Assembly (NCBI GenBank): GCA_050998615.1
Contig: JBPCQA010000015.1
Span: 1-20,128, forward strand
Direction of reading: 5' to 3'
DNA: 20,128 bases
Source: JBPCQA01 sp050998615
Lineage (GTDB): Bacteria > Actinomycetota > Actinomycetes > Propionibacteriales > Nocardioidaceae
Shown here: positions 6,651 to 14,126 of the stretch, piece by piece
Layout of the letters: each line of letters starts with the position of its first letter
Numbering within the stretch: position 1 is the first letter of the stretch
The notes under the pieces: model-generated
What the model was told of the DNA's origin: nothing
Seen by the model: only the letters and a program-made list of their open reading frames with translations
The model's database searches: none
Translations under genes and position numbers: made by a program

Positions 6651-7445
6651 TTACCGACTCAAGCGCAACCGTTCAGCGAGGAAGTCTTCCCAGGTTCGGT
6701 GGCCATCGGCCTGTCCAGGGGCGAGGTTGGCGCCAGCTCGGTATGCACGGGCCGCCTTGCCTGGGAGCCTGACTGGCATGATGAGCCGGTGCTTATGAGT
6801 GGCTAAGAGGTAGCTGCGGAGCAGTTCTTTCATGTCGTACACGCGTGGCCCGGCGATGTTGGGCACGAGGCCGGACGGCTTGCCGCGGGAGAGCTCGACG
6901 AGCCGGGTCGCCACCTCTGCGGCGTCGATCGGTTGGACCCGGACTCCGACCGGCGCCGGCATGACCGGCATCTTCGCCATGCTGCGGGCCGTCGTCAGCA
7001 TCAGGTCGTGAAACTGGGTGGCGCGCAGCGTGGTCCACGGCAGGCCGGAGTCGGCCACGATGCGCTCGGCGGCCAGCTTGGACGCGAAGTAACCGAACAT
7101 GGCCCGGTCGACGCCGCTGACGACCGGGATCCGGTCGGCTCCGACGACCGAGATGTTGACCAGGTGCGGCGTACCGGCCGTGGACGCAGCGCGCACCAGG
7201 TTCCGCGCCTTGCCCTCGTCGCCCTTTGCGCTGCCGGCGCAGTGCACGATGGTCTCGACGCCGTCCACGGCGGCCTCAATCCCCTCGCCGGTGGCCAGGT
7301 CACCCTTCACATACTCGACGCTGTCCCCCGGCTCGTGGCTGCCGCGGCTGAGTACCCGCATCTCGTAGCCGGCCTCCCGTAGACGCGGTACGACGAGGCG
7401 CCCGAGCGTGCCCGTTCCTCCGGTGACCAGGATGGGTGATGTCAT
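6651..7445 (-). CDS. NAD(P)H-binding atypical short-chain dehydrogenase
   Basis: A 264-residue protein with an N-terminal Rossmann fold. The dinucleotide loop TGGTGTLG (residues 8-15) is the pattern of atypical/extended SDRs of the NmrA-like type. VEYVKGDL (43-50) and NISVVGAD follow, and Y119-x-x-x-K123 sits in FGYFASKLAAERIV. The C-terminal half has QPIDAAEVATRLVEL and NIAGPRVYDMKELLRSYL, typical of NAD(P)H-binding family members that act as reductases or sensors. The substrate is not evident. The start ATG 7445 has GGAGA about 5 bases upstream. It follows the DinB-family gene and a tiny ORF on the same strand and may form an operon with them. The gene end converges on the SnoaL-like gene with about 40 bases between. 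Confidence 0.85.
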   Translation of the reverse strand: MTSPILVTGGTGTLGRLVVPRLREAGYEMRVLSRGSHEPGDSVEYVKGDLATGEGIEAAVDGVETIVHCAGSAKGDEGKARNLVRAASTAGTPHLVNISVVGADRIPVVSGVDRAMFGYFASKLAAERIVADSGLPWTTLRATQFHDLMLTTARSMAKMPVMPAPVGVRVQPIDAAEVATRLVELSRGKPSGLVPNIAGPRVYDMKELLRSYLLATHKHRLIMPVRLPGKAARAYRAGANLAPGQADGHRTWEDFLAERLRLSR

Positions 7446-7507
7446 CGCTTCTCCAAACTCGTTCAGTCCGGGGCGTTGGTCTCCCGGTCACGTCAGGAGC
7501 ACCTTGC

Positions 7508-7666
7508 TTACATCTTGGCCCGTTTCGGATGGCTGCGTCGCCTCGGGCGATGGCGCGGCGGAAGCATTCGACGCTGAGCTCGCCCCAGCCGGTTGAGCAT
7601 CTCATCTTGGCGCATGTCGGGGCCAGCAAGTTCGATCTTGAAGGGAGCCTCCAGATGCATGGTCAT
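7508..7666 (-). CDS. Small 52-residue ORF coupled to the DinB-family gene
   Basis: The stop of the upstream gene overlaps the start of this ORF in an ATGA arrangement (7663-7666), the usual sign of translational coupling. The product begins MTMHLEAPFKIELAGPDMRQ and ends in a strongly basic tail, PPRHRPRRRSHPKRAKM. There is no known domain. It could be a real small protein, a regulator of the downstream SDR gene, or the degenerate head of a longer lost gene, because another frame stays open in the same DNA. Support rests only on the overlap and gene order. Confidence 0.3.
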   Translation of the reverse strand: MTMHLEAPFKIELAGPDMRQDEMLNRLGRAQRRMLPPRHRPRRRSHPKRAKM

Positions 7667-8262
7667 GCTGGCCGGGTCCAGTCAGGGCGTCGGCCGGACA
7701 GCCCGACGAGGCGATCCAGCGGTGGTGCGTCTTCGGGTACGGCGACGCGTTCGGCGAAGGCCTTGCCCTCGCCTTGGTAGTCGTCGGTGAGCATGGTCGG
7801 GGCGAAGCCCAACGACTGTTCTGCCGCCGCGGCTGGCGGGTGCCAGGGCTGCCCGGTGGCTCGGGCCAGATCCCATCCGTGCACCTGGTACTCCCACAAG
7901 ATCATGCCGAGAGCCATCTTGCCTGGCATGGCGGCGTCACCTAGCTTCAGCGGTCGAGCGGCGGCCCCACCGCGGATCGCCTGGGTCAGGAGCTCGGCGG
8001 CGGCACGCACCTCGGCCGCCGGGTCAACGCCCGCATGCTGCCCCTCGACGGTTGCTTGTGGTGCTTGCCCGTTCGGGTCGGCGAAGCCTGCGGCGAAGTT
8101 GCCCAGCCATCCAAGGACGTGGTCCTGCAGCTGGCCGACGTCGTATTCCGTGCATGGTGTCGGAGTGTGCAGCTGGTCGTTGGTGATCGCGCCGATGACA
8201 GGTGCGAGGTCGTCGAGCACCGCCTCCAGCAGGTCAGCAGTGGTGTTCGTGTCAGTGGTCAT
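7663..8262 (-). CDS. TIGR03086-family DinB/mycothiol-type metal-binding protein
   Basis: A 199-residue four-helix-bundle protein of the DinB/MDMPI superfamily. The signature PTPCTEYDVGQLQDHVLGWL (35-53) carries H48, and EYQVHGWDLARATGQPW carries E124 and H128. These three are the expected metal site. Relatives include mycothiol-dependent maleylpyruvate isomerase, so a mycothiol-linked role is possible in this type of organism, but the substrate is unknown. The start ATG 8262 has no ribosome binding site; a -10-like TAGCGT lies 7 bases upstream (8275-8270 on the minus strand), so the message is probably leaderless. Its stop overlaps the next small ORF by four bases. The length is normal for the family. 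Confidence 0.85.
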   Translation of the reverse strand: MTTDTNTTADLLEAVLDDLAPVIGAITNDQLHTPTPCTEYDVGQLQDHVLGWLGNFAAGFADPNGQAPQATVEGQHAGVDPAAEVRAAAELLTQAIRGGAAARPLKLGDAAMPGKMALGMILWEYQVHGWDLARATGQPWHPPAAAAEQSLGFAPTMLTDDYQGEGKAFAERVAVPEDAPPLDRLVGLSGRRPDWTRPA

Positions 8263-8508
8263 GCGGACAACGCTACGGGCGGATGGGGAGGGATGGCTTG
8301 AAGATCTGCGTAAGTCGGCACGGATATCCTGACCGCCGTGGCGGCGAGGTACCGAAGCCGGTGGAGCACGACAGCCGCGGGATCCTTGATCCGTGAATGT
8401 TGAGGCAGCGCGTGTCCCTCACCCGGTATCCGGTTGAGCCGACGCTGGCCGGGCTGATCGATGGCTTTGCACCCGGGAGATCGACTCGCTCTAAGCGATA
8501 CTGGTGGC
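8263..8508. other. Intergenic region between the divergent DinB-family and vapBC genes
   Basis: About 250 bases with no supportable gene. It contains the minus-strand -10-like TAGCGT (8270-8275) for the DinB-family gene. On the + side it runs up to the vapB promoter at 8509. No repeat or RNA gene was recognised. Confidence 0.5.
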
Positions 8509-8514
8509 TATAAT
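8509..8514 (+). promoter_or_regulatory. vapB -10 element, leaderless start
   Basis: A perfect TATAAT (8509-8514) is followed by 6 bases and the vapB ATG at 8521, the position where transcription should begin. No good -35 hexamer was found at 16-18 bases. The purine-rich GAGGT touches the start codon and is too close to act as a ribosome binding site. Confidence 0.65.
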
Positions 8515-8520
8515 CGAGGT

Positions 8521-8757
8521 ATGTCCAAGGTCATGGTGTCCCTGCCCGAGGATCTGCTGGCGGATATCGACAGAGAGGCCAAGCGGCGATCAACGAGTCG
8601 CAGCGCGTTGTTGGCGAGCGCGGCTAGGCGTGAGCTCGCCCGCCGAGATTCCGAGCAGGTCGCCGCGGCGATTGCTCGATCAGAACGACGGTTTGCCGAT
8701 GCGGGAAGCTTCGAGGCGGCCCAGGTCGTTCACAACGACCGCGTCTCGCGCAGGTGA
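8521..8757 (+). CDS. vapB: VapB-type ribbon-helix-helix antitoxin
   Basis: A 78-residue antitoxin. Residues 3-45 form a ribbon-helix-helix DNA-binding domain: the beta strand KVMVSLPEDLLADIDREAKR, then helices RRSTSRSALLASAARRELAR. The C-terminal tail (about 46-78), including ERRFADAGSFEAAQVVHNDR, would block the toxin's active site. It is expected to repress its own operon together with VapC. The start ATG 8521 is preferred over an in-frame ATG at 8461 because the promoter lies between them. The stop overlaps the toxin start as GTGA, so the two are coupled. The gene symbol is used at family level. Confidence 0.85.
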   Translation: MSKVMVSLPEDLLADIDREAKRRSTSRSALLASAARRELARRDSEQVAAAIARSERRFADAGSFEAAQVVHNDRVSRR

Positions 8758-9191
8758 CCCGGTTGCTGGTCGACACTTCGGTGCTGATCAAGTGGTTTCA
8801 CAGCGACGGTGAGAGTGAGCTCGAACCTGCGCGAGCACTACGGTCAGCGCACGTAACGGGTGAGCTCGACGCCCACATACTCGATCTCGCGGTCTACGAA
8901 GTGGGCAACGTGCTTGGCCAGGCGCTGCACTGGCCGGCCTCCGACGTCGCCGACCAGCTCGACGATCTGAACGCTGTCGTCGGGCCTGCCGTGGTTATGG
9001 CGCCAGCCTGGCTGCGAGGCGCCGCGACGCTGGCAGAGGTCCACAGGTTGTCGTACTACGACGCGAGTTGGGCCGCGACGGCACTTGAGTTGGGAATGCC
9101 GCTGGTGAGCGCCGACCGTCGACTCCTCGTCGCCGGTCTCGCGGAGTCGGCGACTGACGTCTGCAGCCGCCTCAAGCTCCTGCCTAGCTGA
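8754..9191 (+). CDS. vapC: VapC-type PIN-domain ribonuclease toxin
   Basis: A 145-residue PIN-domain endoribonuclease that cleaves RNA when freed from its antitoxin. The acidic metal-binding set is complete: D7 in LLVDTSVLIKWF, E49 in LAVYEVGNVL, D103 in LSYYDASWAATA and D121 in LVSADRRLL. The length is normal for VapC. It starts at GTG 8754 within the last codon of the antitoxin gene, so its translation depends on VapB translation. The RNA target cannot be told from the sequence. The pair is intact and is followed by a convergent gene. VapBC pairs are abundant in mycobacteria and may be chromosomal or acquired. Confidence 0.9.
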   Translation: MTRLLVDTSVLIKWFHSDGESELEPARALRSAHVTGELDAHILDLAVYEVGNVLGQALHWPASDVADQLDDLNAVVGPAVVMAPAWLRGAATLAEVHRLSYYDASWAATALELGMPLVSADRRLLVAGLAESATDVCSRLKLLPS

Positions 9192-9309
9192 CTCATCCGC
9201 TTGGCTTGGTGGCACGGATAAGCGCGGCGAGTGGGGGCACTACCGCCTGGCTCCCGGCGCCTTGGACGCTTCCGCCGGCGCGCTCACCGCCACCAGCCGC
9301 AGTCGCTGA

Positions 9310-11313
9310 TCACCGGTCGGGTTGCGCACCAGCACCAGTGGCCGCACCACGCCAGGCGGACGCGCGGAGTAGCCGCAGCCCGTTGAGACCGACGATAACA
9401 GTGGACCCTTCGTGCCCGGCGACACCCAGCGGTAGCGGCAGATGCCCGATCAGGTCCCAGCTGACCAGGGCGGTGATCACCGACGCGGCAATGACCAGAT
9501 TGGCGATGATCAGCCGGCGGGCGCGGCGGGACAGACCGATGACGTTGGCAAGCGTGACGAGTTCGTCGCGGACGATCACCGCGTCGGAGGTCTCCAGTGC
9601 GAGGTCGGAGCCATGTCGGCCCATCGCCACACCCAAGTCGGCCGCGGCCAACGCGGGCGCGTCGTTGACGCCGTCACCGACGAGGAGGACCCGTCGTCCG
9701 TCGGCTTGTAGGGCATGAACGTGTTCCACCTTGGCTGCTGGCAAGAGCCCGGCGTGAACGTCGGTGATGCCTACCTCGGCCGCAAGCTGGCTTGCTGCAC
9801 CGGCGTTGTCACCGGTGAGCAGCACTGGGGCATGCCCGGTCAACGCCCCCAAGAAGGCGACAGCGGCGACCGCGTCAGGCCGAACCTGGTCGGCGAGCGC
9901 GAGCACCCCGGCTGGCTCAGTGTCGATGAGTACGACGACCGCGGTGCGGCCGCCTGCTTGCACCGAGGCGACGAGCGTCTCGAGCTGTGCCGCCCCGGCT
10001 GACGGGCTTGCGCGCGAAGCGTCGTCGAGCAGGGCTGGTGAGCCGACGTGGACGAAGTGGCCGTCAACGCGAGCGGTGACGCCACGGCCTGGCGCAGAGT
10101 CGAACTCGGCGGCCGGCGCGAGGTTTAGACCCCGATGCTGCGCGGCGGTGACGACTGCGGTCGCCAGTGGATGTTCGCTGGGTCGCTCGGCGCCCGCAGC
10201 GAGCTGCAGCACCTCATCGGGCTCGAACCCGGCGACGGAGTGGATCGCAGCGACACGGGGTGCCCCGACGGTGAGGGTGCCGGTCTTGTCGAACGCCACG
10301 GTGTCGACCAGGCCGAGCTGTTCCATGACGACGGCGGATTTGACCAACACGCCGTGACGGCCGGCATTGGCGATCGCGGACAGCAGCGGCGGCATGGTGG
10401 CGAGCACCACCGCGCATGGCGAGGCGACGATCATGAACGTCATCGCCCGCAGCAGTGTCGGTTGCAACGCCGCACCTGCCAGCAGCGGGACGATGAACAG
10501 CGCCAGGGTCGCGGTCACCACCCCGATCGAATATCGCTGCTCGATCTTCTCGATGAACAGCTGCGTTTTCGCCTTGGTCGCCGAGGCTTGTTCGACCAGG
10601 GTCACGATGCGCGCGAGCACCGACTCGTGGGCCGGCTTGTTCACCTGGATCGTCAGCGCGCCGGTGCCGTTCACCGTGCCGGCGAAAACCTCGTCCCCGA
10701 CCTGCTTCAGCACCGCCAGCGGTTCCCCGGTAATCGAGGCCTGATCGACCTCGCTGAGCCCGTCGACCACTGCGGCGTCGGCGCCGATCAGCTCACCGGG
10801 GCGCACCAGCACCCGATCGCCGACATCGAGACTGCCGGTGTCGATCAGCTCCTCTCGGCCATCCTCACGAAGGCGCGTGGCCTGCTCGGGGGTCAGGTCG
10901 AGCAGGGCCCGGACGGAGGCCTCGGTGCGCTGCGTCGCCCATGCCTCCAGCGCTCCGGAGGTGGCGAAGATGACGATCAGCAACGCCCCGTCGAAGACTT
11001 GGCCGATCCCGGCCGCGACCAGCGCGGCGACGATCATCAGCAGGTCGACGTCGAGCGTCTTGACGCGCAGAGCCTCCAATCCGGCCAGCGCGGGTTTGAA
11101 TCCGCCGCAGACGTAGCAGACTAGGTACGCCGTCCACCACAGCGGCGTCGGTGCCCCGGCTAACTGGGCGATCCCGCCCAGCCCGAACAACACAGTGGCG
11201 ATCGCCGCCCAGCGGACCTCGGCTAACCGGAACATGCCATGCAGCACCGCACCGATCCCGCCCGTCGGCGCGACGGTCGTCGCCGCAGGCACGGGCGACA
11301 TGGTGACAGACAT
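9310..11313 (-). CDS. ctpJ: P1B-4-type metal-exporting P-type ATPase (CtpJ-like)
   Basis: A 667-residue inner-membrane pump that expels transition metal, most likely cobalt and/or nickel. Seen are the actuator motif TGE (195-197), the membrane metal motif SPC (298-300), the phosphorylation site DKTGT (D342), the SEHPLA motif with H381-P382, TGDN (500-503), GDGVNDAP (546-553) and HEGST (634-638). SPC plus HEGST in the last membrane segments defines subgroup P1B-4 and excludes copper (CPC) pumps. There is no N-terminal metal-binding domain. ATG 11313 is chosen because GGAGG lies 7 bases upstream; the frame is open to 11442 but crosses the operator. It is divergent from an NmtR-like sensor, as ctpJ is from nmtR in M. 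tuberculosis, and the length agrees. Confidence 0.9.
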   Translation of the reverse strand: MSVTMSPVPAATTVAPTGGIGAVLHGMFRLAEVRWAAIATVLFGLGGIAQLAGAPTPLWWTAYLVCYVCGGFKPALAGLEALRVKTLDVDLLMIVAALVAAGIGQVFDGALLIVIFATSGALEAWATQRTEASVRALLDLTPEQATRLREDGREELIDTGSLDVGDRVLVRPGELIGADAAVVDGLSEVDQASITGEPLAVLKQVGDEVFAGTVNGTGALTIQVNKPAHESVLARIVTLVEQASATKAKTQLFIEKIEQRYSIGVVTATLALFIVPLLAGAALQPTLLRAMTFMIVASPCAVVLATMPPLLSAIANAGRHGVLVKSAVVMEQLGLVDTVAFDKTGTLTVGAPRVAAIHSVAGFEPDEVLQLAAGAERPSEHPLATAVVTAAQHRGLNLAPAAEFDSAPGRGVTARVDGHFVHVGSPALLDDASRASPSAGAAQLETLVASVQAGGRTAVVVLIDTEPAGVLALADQVRPDAVAAVAFLGALTGHAPVLLTGDNAGAASQLAAEVGITDVHAGLLPAAKVEHVHALQADGRRVLLVGDGVNDAPALAAADLGVAMGRHGSDLALETSDAVIVRDELVTLANVIGLSRRARRLIIANLVIAASVITALVSWDLIGHLPLPLGVAGHEGSTVIVGLNGLRLLRASAWRGAATGAGAQPDR

Positions 11314-11383
11314 CAACGGGCCTCCATCGGCGGTAGTGATCGGCCGCGCACGCAGCGGCGGCGACAAGCAGACTACCCCGATC

Positions 11384-11401
11384 GATGAAAACATGTTCAT
11401 C
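11384..11401. promoter_or_regulatory. Operator-like dyad for the NmtR-type repressor
   Basis: GATGAA (11384-11389) and TTCATC (11396-11401) form a perfect 6-bp inverted repeat with a 6-base centre, AACATG. The inner part TGAAAACATGTTCA resembles the TGAACA/TGTTCA half-sites of SmtB/ArsR operators. It lies between ctpJ and nmtR and covers the place of the nmtR -35 element, so one bound repressor could silence both genes. Confidence 0.65.
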
Positions 11402-11412
11402 TGGTCCTGAGT

Positions 11413-11418
11413 TATGAT
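11413..11418 (+). promoter_or_regulatory. nmtR -10 element, leaderless start
   Basis: TATGAT (11413-11418) is followed by 6 bases and the nmtR ATG at 11425, so the transcript should begin at the start codon. No consensus -35 is seen; that position falls in the operator-like dyad. Confidence 0.6.
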
Positions 11419-11424
11419 CCGGCT

Positions 11425-11787
11425 ATGGGCCACGGCGTACAAGGGCGCGACACTCCTCCGGCGCGGCTAAATGCCGACTCCGCAGCGGCGGTTGCGGCGA
11501 CGCTGCAGGCGCTGACCGCCCCTTCGCGGTTGTTGATTTTGGCGCGGCTGCGCGAGTCACCGTGCACGGTCACCCAGCTGACCGCCGCAGTGGGGATGGA
11601 GCAGTCCGCTGTCTCCCACCAGCTGCGGCTGCTGCGCACGATGGGGCTGGTCACCAGCGTCCGCACCGGACGCAACGTCACGTACGGGTTGTATGACCAA
11701 CACGTCGCAAGCCTGCTCGACGAGGCGGTCTACCACGCCGAGCACCTACGCCTAGGCGTTCCCGACCGGCCGTCCGCTGCTAGCTGA
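11425..11787 (+). CDS. nmtR: NmtR-like nickel/cobalt-sensing ArsR/SmtB repressor
   Basis: A 120-residue repressor that should leave DNA when it binds Ni(II) or Co(II). It begins MGHGVQGRD and has the winged helix with recognition helix MEQSAVSHQLRLLRTMGLV (58-76). The alpha-5 metal site is present as D91 and H93 in LYDQHVASLLDEA, and H104 and H107 in YHAEHLRLG. G2 and H3, which also take part in metal binding in NmtR, are conserved. Two further C-terminal histidines that I recall in M. tuberculosis NmtR (109 and 116) are arginine and proline here. The start is leaderless. It is divergent from ctpJ with the operator between, which supports control of that pump. Confidence 0.88.
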   Translation: MGHGVQGRDTPPARLNADSAAAVAATLQALTAPSRLLILARLRESPCTVTQLTAAVGMEQSAVSHQLRLLRTMGLVTSVRTGRNVTYGLYDQHVASLLDEAVYHAEHLRLGVPDRPSAAS

Positions 11788-11809
11788 TCGACGGAGCATC
11801 AGTCGCGGC

Positions 11810-11857
11810 TGTGGCTGAACGATTTGCCAGATTCTGAGCCAGACACCTTCAGCCATA
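11810..11857. repeat. Inverted repeat A, arm TGTGGCTGAA
   Basis: TGTGGCTGAA (11810-11819) and TTCAGCCATA (11848-11857) can pair over 10 positions with one G-U pair, leaving a 28-base loop. It starts 23 bases after the nmtR stop and lies about 95 bases before the M13 peptidase gene. No T-run follows. It resembles inverted repeat B at 18932-18979 in the arm and at the start of the loop (ATTTG followed by pyrimidines). It may be a terminator-like stem or a member of a dispersed repeat family. Confidence 0.55.
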
Positions 11858-11951
11858 GGCGGGGGAAACGGCGTCGGCGCCAGGTAGCCTCAAGTGGCGA
11901 CACCCTGGCCCTGAGTGGAGACTGCGGCCAACGACCAAAGAGGGGGAACAC

Positions 11952-13916
11952 ATGATTGACATCAACTCGCTCGAAGCAGGCATGGACCGCGACGTCAGGC
12001 CGCAAGACGACCTGTTCGGTCACGTCAACGGCAGCTGGTTCAAGACGGCCGAGATCCCCCCGGATCTGCCCGGCTTCGGCGCCTTCGTCCAACTGCGGCT
12101 TGACGCCGAAGAGCACGTTGGCGCGATCTTGCGGGAGTCGGCGGACGCACCACGGTCTGACGCGCCGGCCGAGTCGAACCGCCAGAAGATCGGCGACATG
12201 TTCGCGAGCTTCCTCGACGAGCAACGTGTGGAAAAGCTCGGCTCGACACCCATGGGCGACGACCTGGCCGCTGTCGACGCCATCACCAGCCTGGCTGACG
12301 TCGCCGGGCTGCTGGGGCGCCTGGAACGCAGCGGAGTGTCCGGCGTCGTACACGCCTATGTGGACACCGATGACCGCAAGTCCGACCGGTACATCGTCAA
12401 TGTGGCGCAAGGCGGCATCGGGCTGCCCGACGAGTCCTACTACCGCGAAGACCAGTTCAACGAGATCCGCGCCGCGTACGTCGCCCACGTGGCGGCCATG
12501 CTGCAACTGATCGACCGAGCGGACGCCGACGGTGAAGCCCGGCGCATCATGGACCTCGAGACCCGCCTCGCGTCGGGCCACTGGGACCAGGTCGCATGCC
12601 GTGATGTCATCAAGACCTACAACCTCACCACCGATGCCCAGCTTCGCGAGCAGGTTGCCACGTTCGACTGGTCGGCCTGGGCTGCCGGGCTGGCGGCGCC
12701 CGCGGGCGCGTTCACCGAGGTCGTGGTGCGTCAGCCGAGCTACTTGTCGACGCTGTCTGAGACGCTGCGCGACGCGCCGCTTGACGACTGGAAGGCGTGG
12801 CTGCGGTGGCAGATCGTGCACGCCACGGCGCCCTACCTCAGCAGCTCGTTCGTCGAGGAGAACTTCGACTTCTACTCTCGCACTCTCGCCGGCACCGAGC
12901 AGCAGCGCGAGCGGTGGAAGCGCGGGGTGGCGGTCACCGAGGCAGCGCTCGGCGAGGCCATCGGACAGGAGTACGTCGCCCGGCACTTCCCGCCGGAGGC
13001 GAAGGCTCAGATCGACATTTTGGTCGCCAACCTGGTCGAGGCCTATCGCCGCAACATCGAAAAGCTCAGCTGGATGGGCGACGACACGAAGCGGCGGGCG
13101 TTGGACAAGTTGGCCGTGTTTCGACCCAAGATTGGCTACCCGAACAAGTGGCGCGACTACTCAACGCTCCACGTCGACCGCGACGACCTGGTGGGCAATG
13201 TCCGGCGCGCTACTGCGTTCGAGACCAGGCGGCAGCTCGCCAAGATCGGCAAGCCTGTCGACCGCGACGAGTGGTTGATGTTTCCACAGACGGTGAACGC
13301 CTACTACAACCCCGGCACGAACGAGATCTGCTTCCCCGCTGCGATTCTGCGCCCGCCGTTCTTCCACCCGGAAGCCGACAGCGCGCTGAACTACGGGGGC
13401 ATCGGTGCGGTGATCGGACACGAGATCGGTCACGGCTTCGACGACCAGGGCTCGCAGTACGACGGTGAGGGCAATCTCGTCGAGTGGTGGACCGAGGAAG
13501 ACAGGGCCCGTTTCACCGAGCGGGCCGACAAACTCATCACGCAATACAACGCCTTGGAGCCGCGAGAACTGCCGGGGCACAAAGTCAACGGCGCTCTCAC
13601 GGTGGGCGAGAACATCGGCGACCTTGGCGGCCTCACTATCGCTCTCAAAGCGCATGAGATCAGCTTGGCCGACGCCGACTCGGCGGTGGTCGACGGCCTC
13701 ACCGGCGTACAACGGGTGTTTTACAACTGGGCGCTGGTATGGCGGGGCAAGCGGCGCCAGCCATTGGCGCAGCAACTGTTGTCGGTCGATCCACATTCGC
13801 CTCCCGACCTGCGCGCCAACATCGCGCGCAACCTCGACGAATTCCACGTGGCGTTCCGGACTTCCCCTGGTGACGGCATGTGGGTCGACCCACCCGACCG
13901 GGTGCGTATCTGGTGA
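11952..13916 (+). CDS. zmp1: M13-family zinc metallopeptidase (Zmp1/PepO-like)
   Basis: A 654-residue endopeptidase of the neprilysin family, about the length of mycobacterial Zmp1 (about 663). The zinc site HEIGH (H490, E491, H494) and the third ligand E553 in GENIGDLGG, with D557, are intact. The substrate-binding VNAYYNP (N449-A450) and the C-terminal VRIW are also present. The N-terminal M13 domain covers about residues 15-390 (DLFGHVNGSWFKTAEIPPD). There is no signal peptide or transmembrane anchor, as in the bacterial soluble members, so export would need another route. The start ATG 11952 follows GAGGGGGAA. It is monocistronic. In M. tuberculosis the homologue affects host inflammasome responses; here the natural substrate is unknown. 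Confidence 0.88.
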   Translation: MIDINSLEAGMDRDVRPQDDLFGHVNGSWFKTAEIPPDLPGFGAFVQLRLDAEEHVGAILRESADAPRSDAPAESNRQKIGDMFASFLDEQRVEKLGSTPMGDDLAAVDAITSLADVAGLLGRLERSGVSGVVHAYVDTDDRKSDRYIVNVAQGGIGLPDESYYREDQFNEIRAAYVAHVAAMLQLIDRADADGEARRIMDLETRLASGHWDQVACRDVIKTYNLTTDAQLREQVATFDWSAWAAGLAAPAGAFTEVVVRQPSYLSTLSETLRDAPLDDWKAWLRWQIVHATAPYLSSSFVEENFDFYSRTLAGTEQQRERWKRGVAVTEAALGEAIGQEYVARHFPPEAKAQIDILVANLVEAYRRNIEKLSWMGDDTKRRALDKLAVFRPKIGYPNKWRDYSTLHVDRDDLVGNVRRATAFETRRQLAKIGKPVDRDEWLMFPQTVNAYYNPGTNEICFPAAILRPPFFHPEADSALNYGGIGAVIGHEIGHGFDDQGSQYDGEGNLVEWWTEEDRARFTERADKLITQYNALEPRELPGHKVNGALTVGENIGDLGGLTIALKAHEISLADADSAVVDGLTGVQRVFYNWALVWRGKRRQPLAQQLLSVDPHSPPDLRANIARNLDEFHVAFRTSPGDGMWVDPPDRVRIW

Positions 13917-14002
13917 GCCGGTGGGAACTGTTCCTGGCCGAAGTTTTTGCGGTTGGGCGGCGACCTTGAGAGAGTCCGTTTCGACTTCACGGCGCTTTCA
14001 GG

Positions 14003-14008
14003 GACAAT
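14003..14008 (+). promoter_or_regulatory. -10-like element before the small ORF and PAP2 gene
   Basis: GACAAT (14003-14008) lies 7 bases before GTG 14016. A weak -35-like TTCGAC (13980-13985) is 17 bases upstream. Together they would start a transcript at or next to the GTG of the small ORF. Confidence 0.4.
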
Positions 14009-14015
14009 GGGGGCC

Positions 14016-14126
14016 GTGTGTGACTTCACGAGCGGCATCGGGCGCGCCGGGAGCAGGCTGGCCGAGGTGGCCCGGCCAGTGACTCCGCGCAACTGCGTCG
14101 CGCCATCGCATGAGATCGGGGACTGA
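14016..14126 (+). CDS. Leaderless 36-residue ORF overlapping the PAP2 gene
   Basis: A GTG at the predicted transcript start opens a 36-codon frame beginning VCDFTSGIGRAG and ending in the segment NCVAPSHEIGD. Its TGA (14124-14126) shares one base with the ATG of the PAP2-family gene at 14126. The PAP2 start has no strong ribosome binding site of its own, so ribosomes ending here could re-initiate there. It could be a coupling leader peptide or a chance frame. No conserved domain is seen. Confidence 0.35.
   Translation: MCDFTSGIGRAGSRLAEVARPVTPRNCVAPSHEIGD

Noticed and set aside
10135..11124. Long + strand frame of 329 codons
   Set aside because: It is antisense to the P-type ATPase gene, whose motifs are complete, and has the composition expected of an opposite-strand shadow.
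11799..12986. 395-codon minus-strand frame
   Set aside because: It is opposite to the M13 peptidase gene, has no domain, and crosses inverted repeat A; the + strand gene explains the openness.
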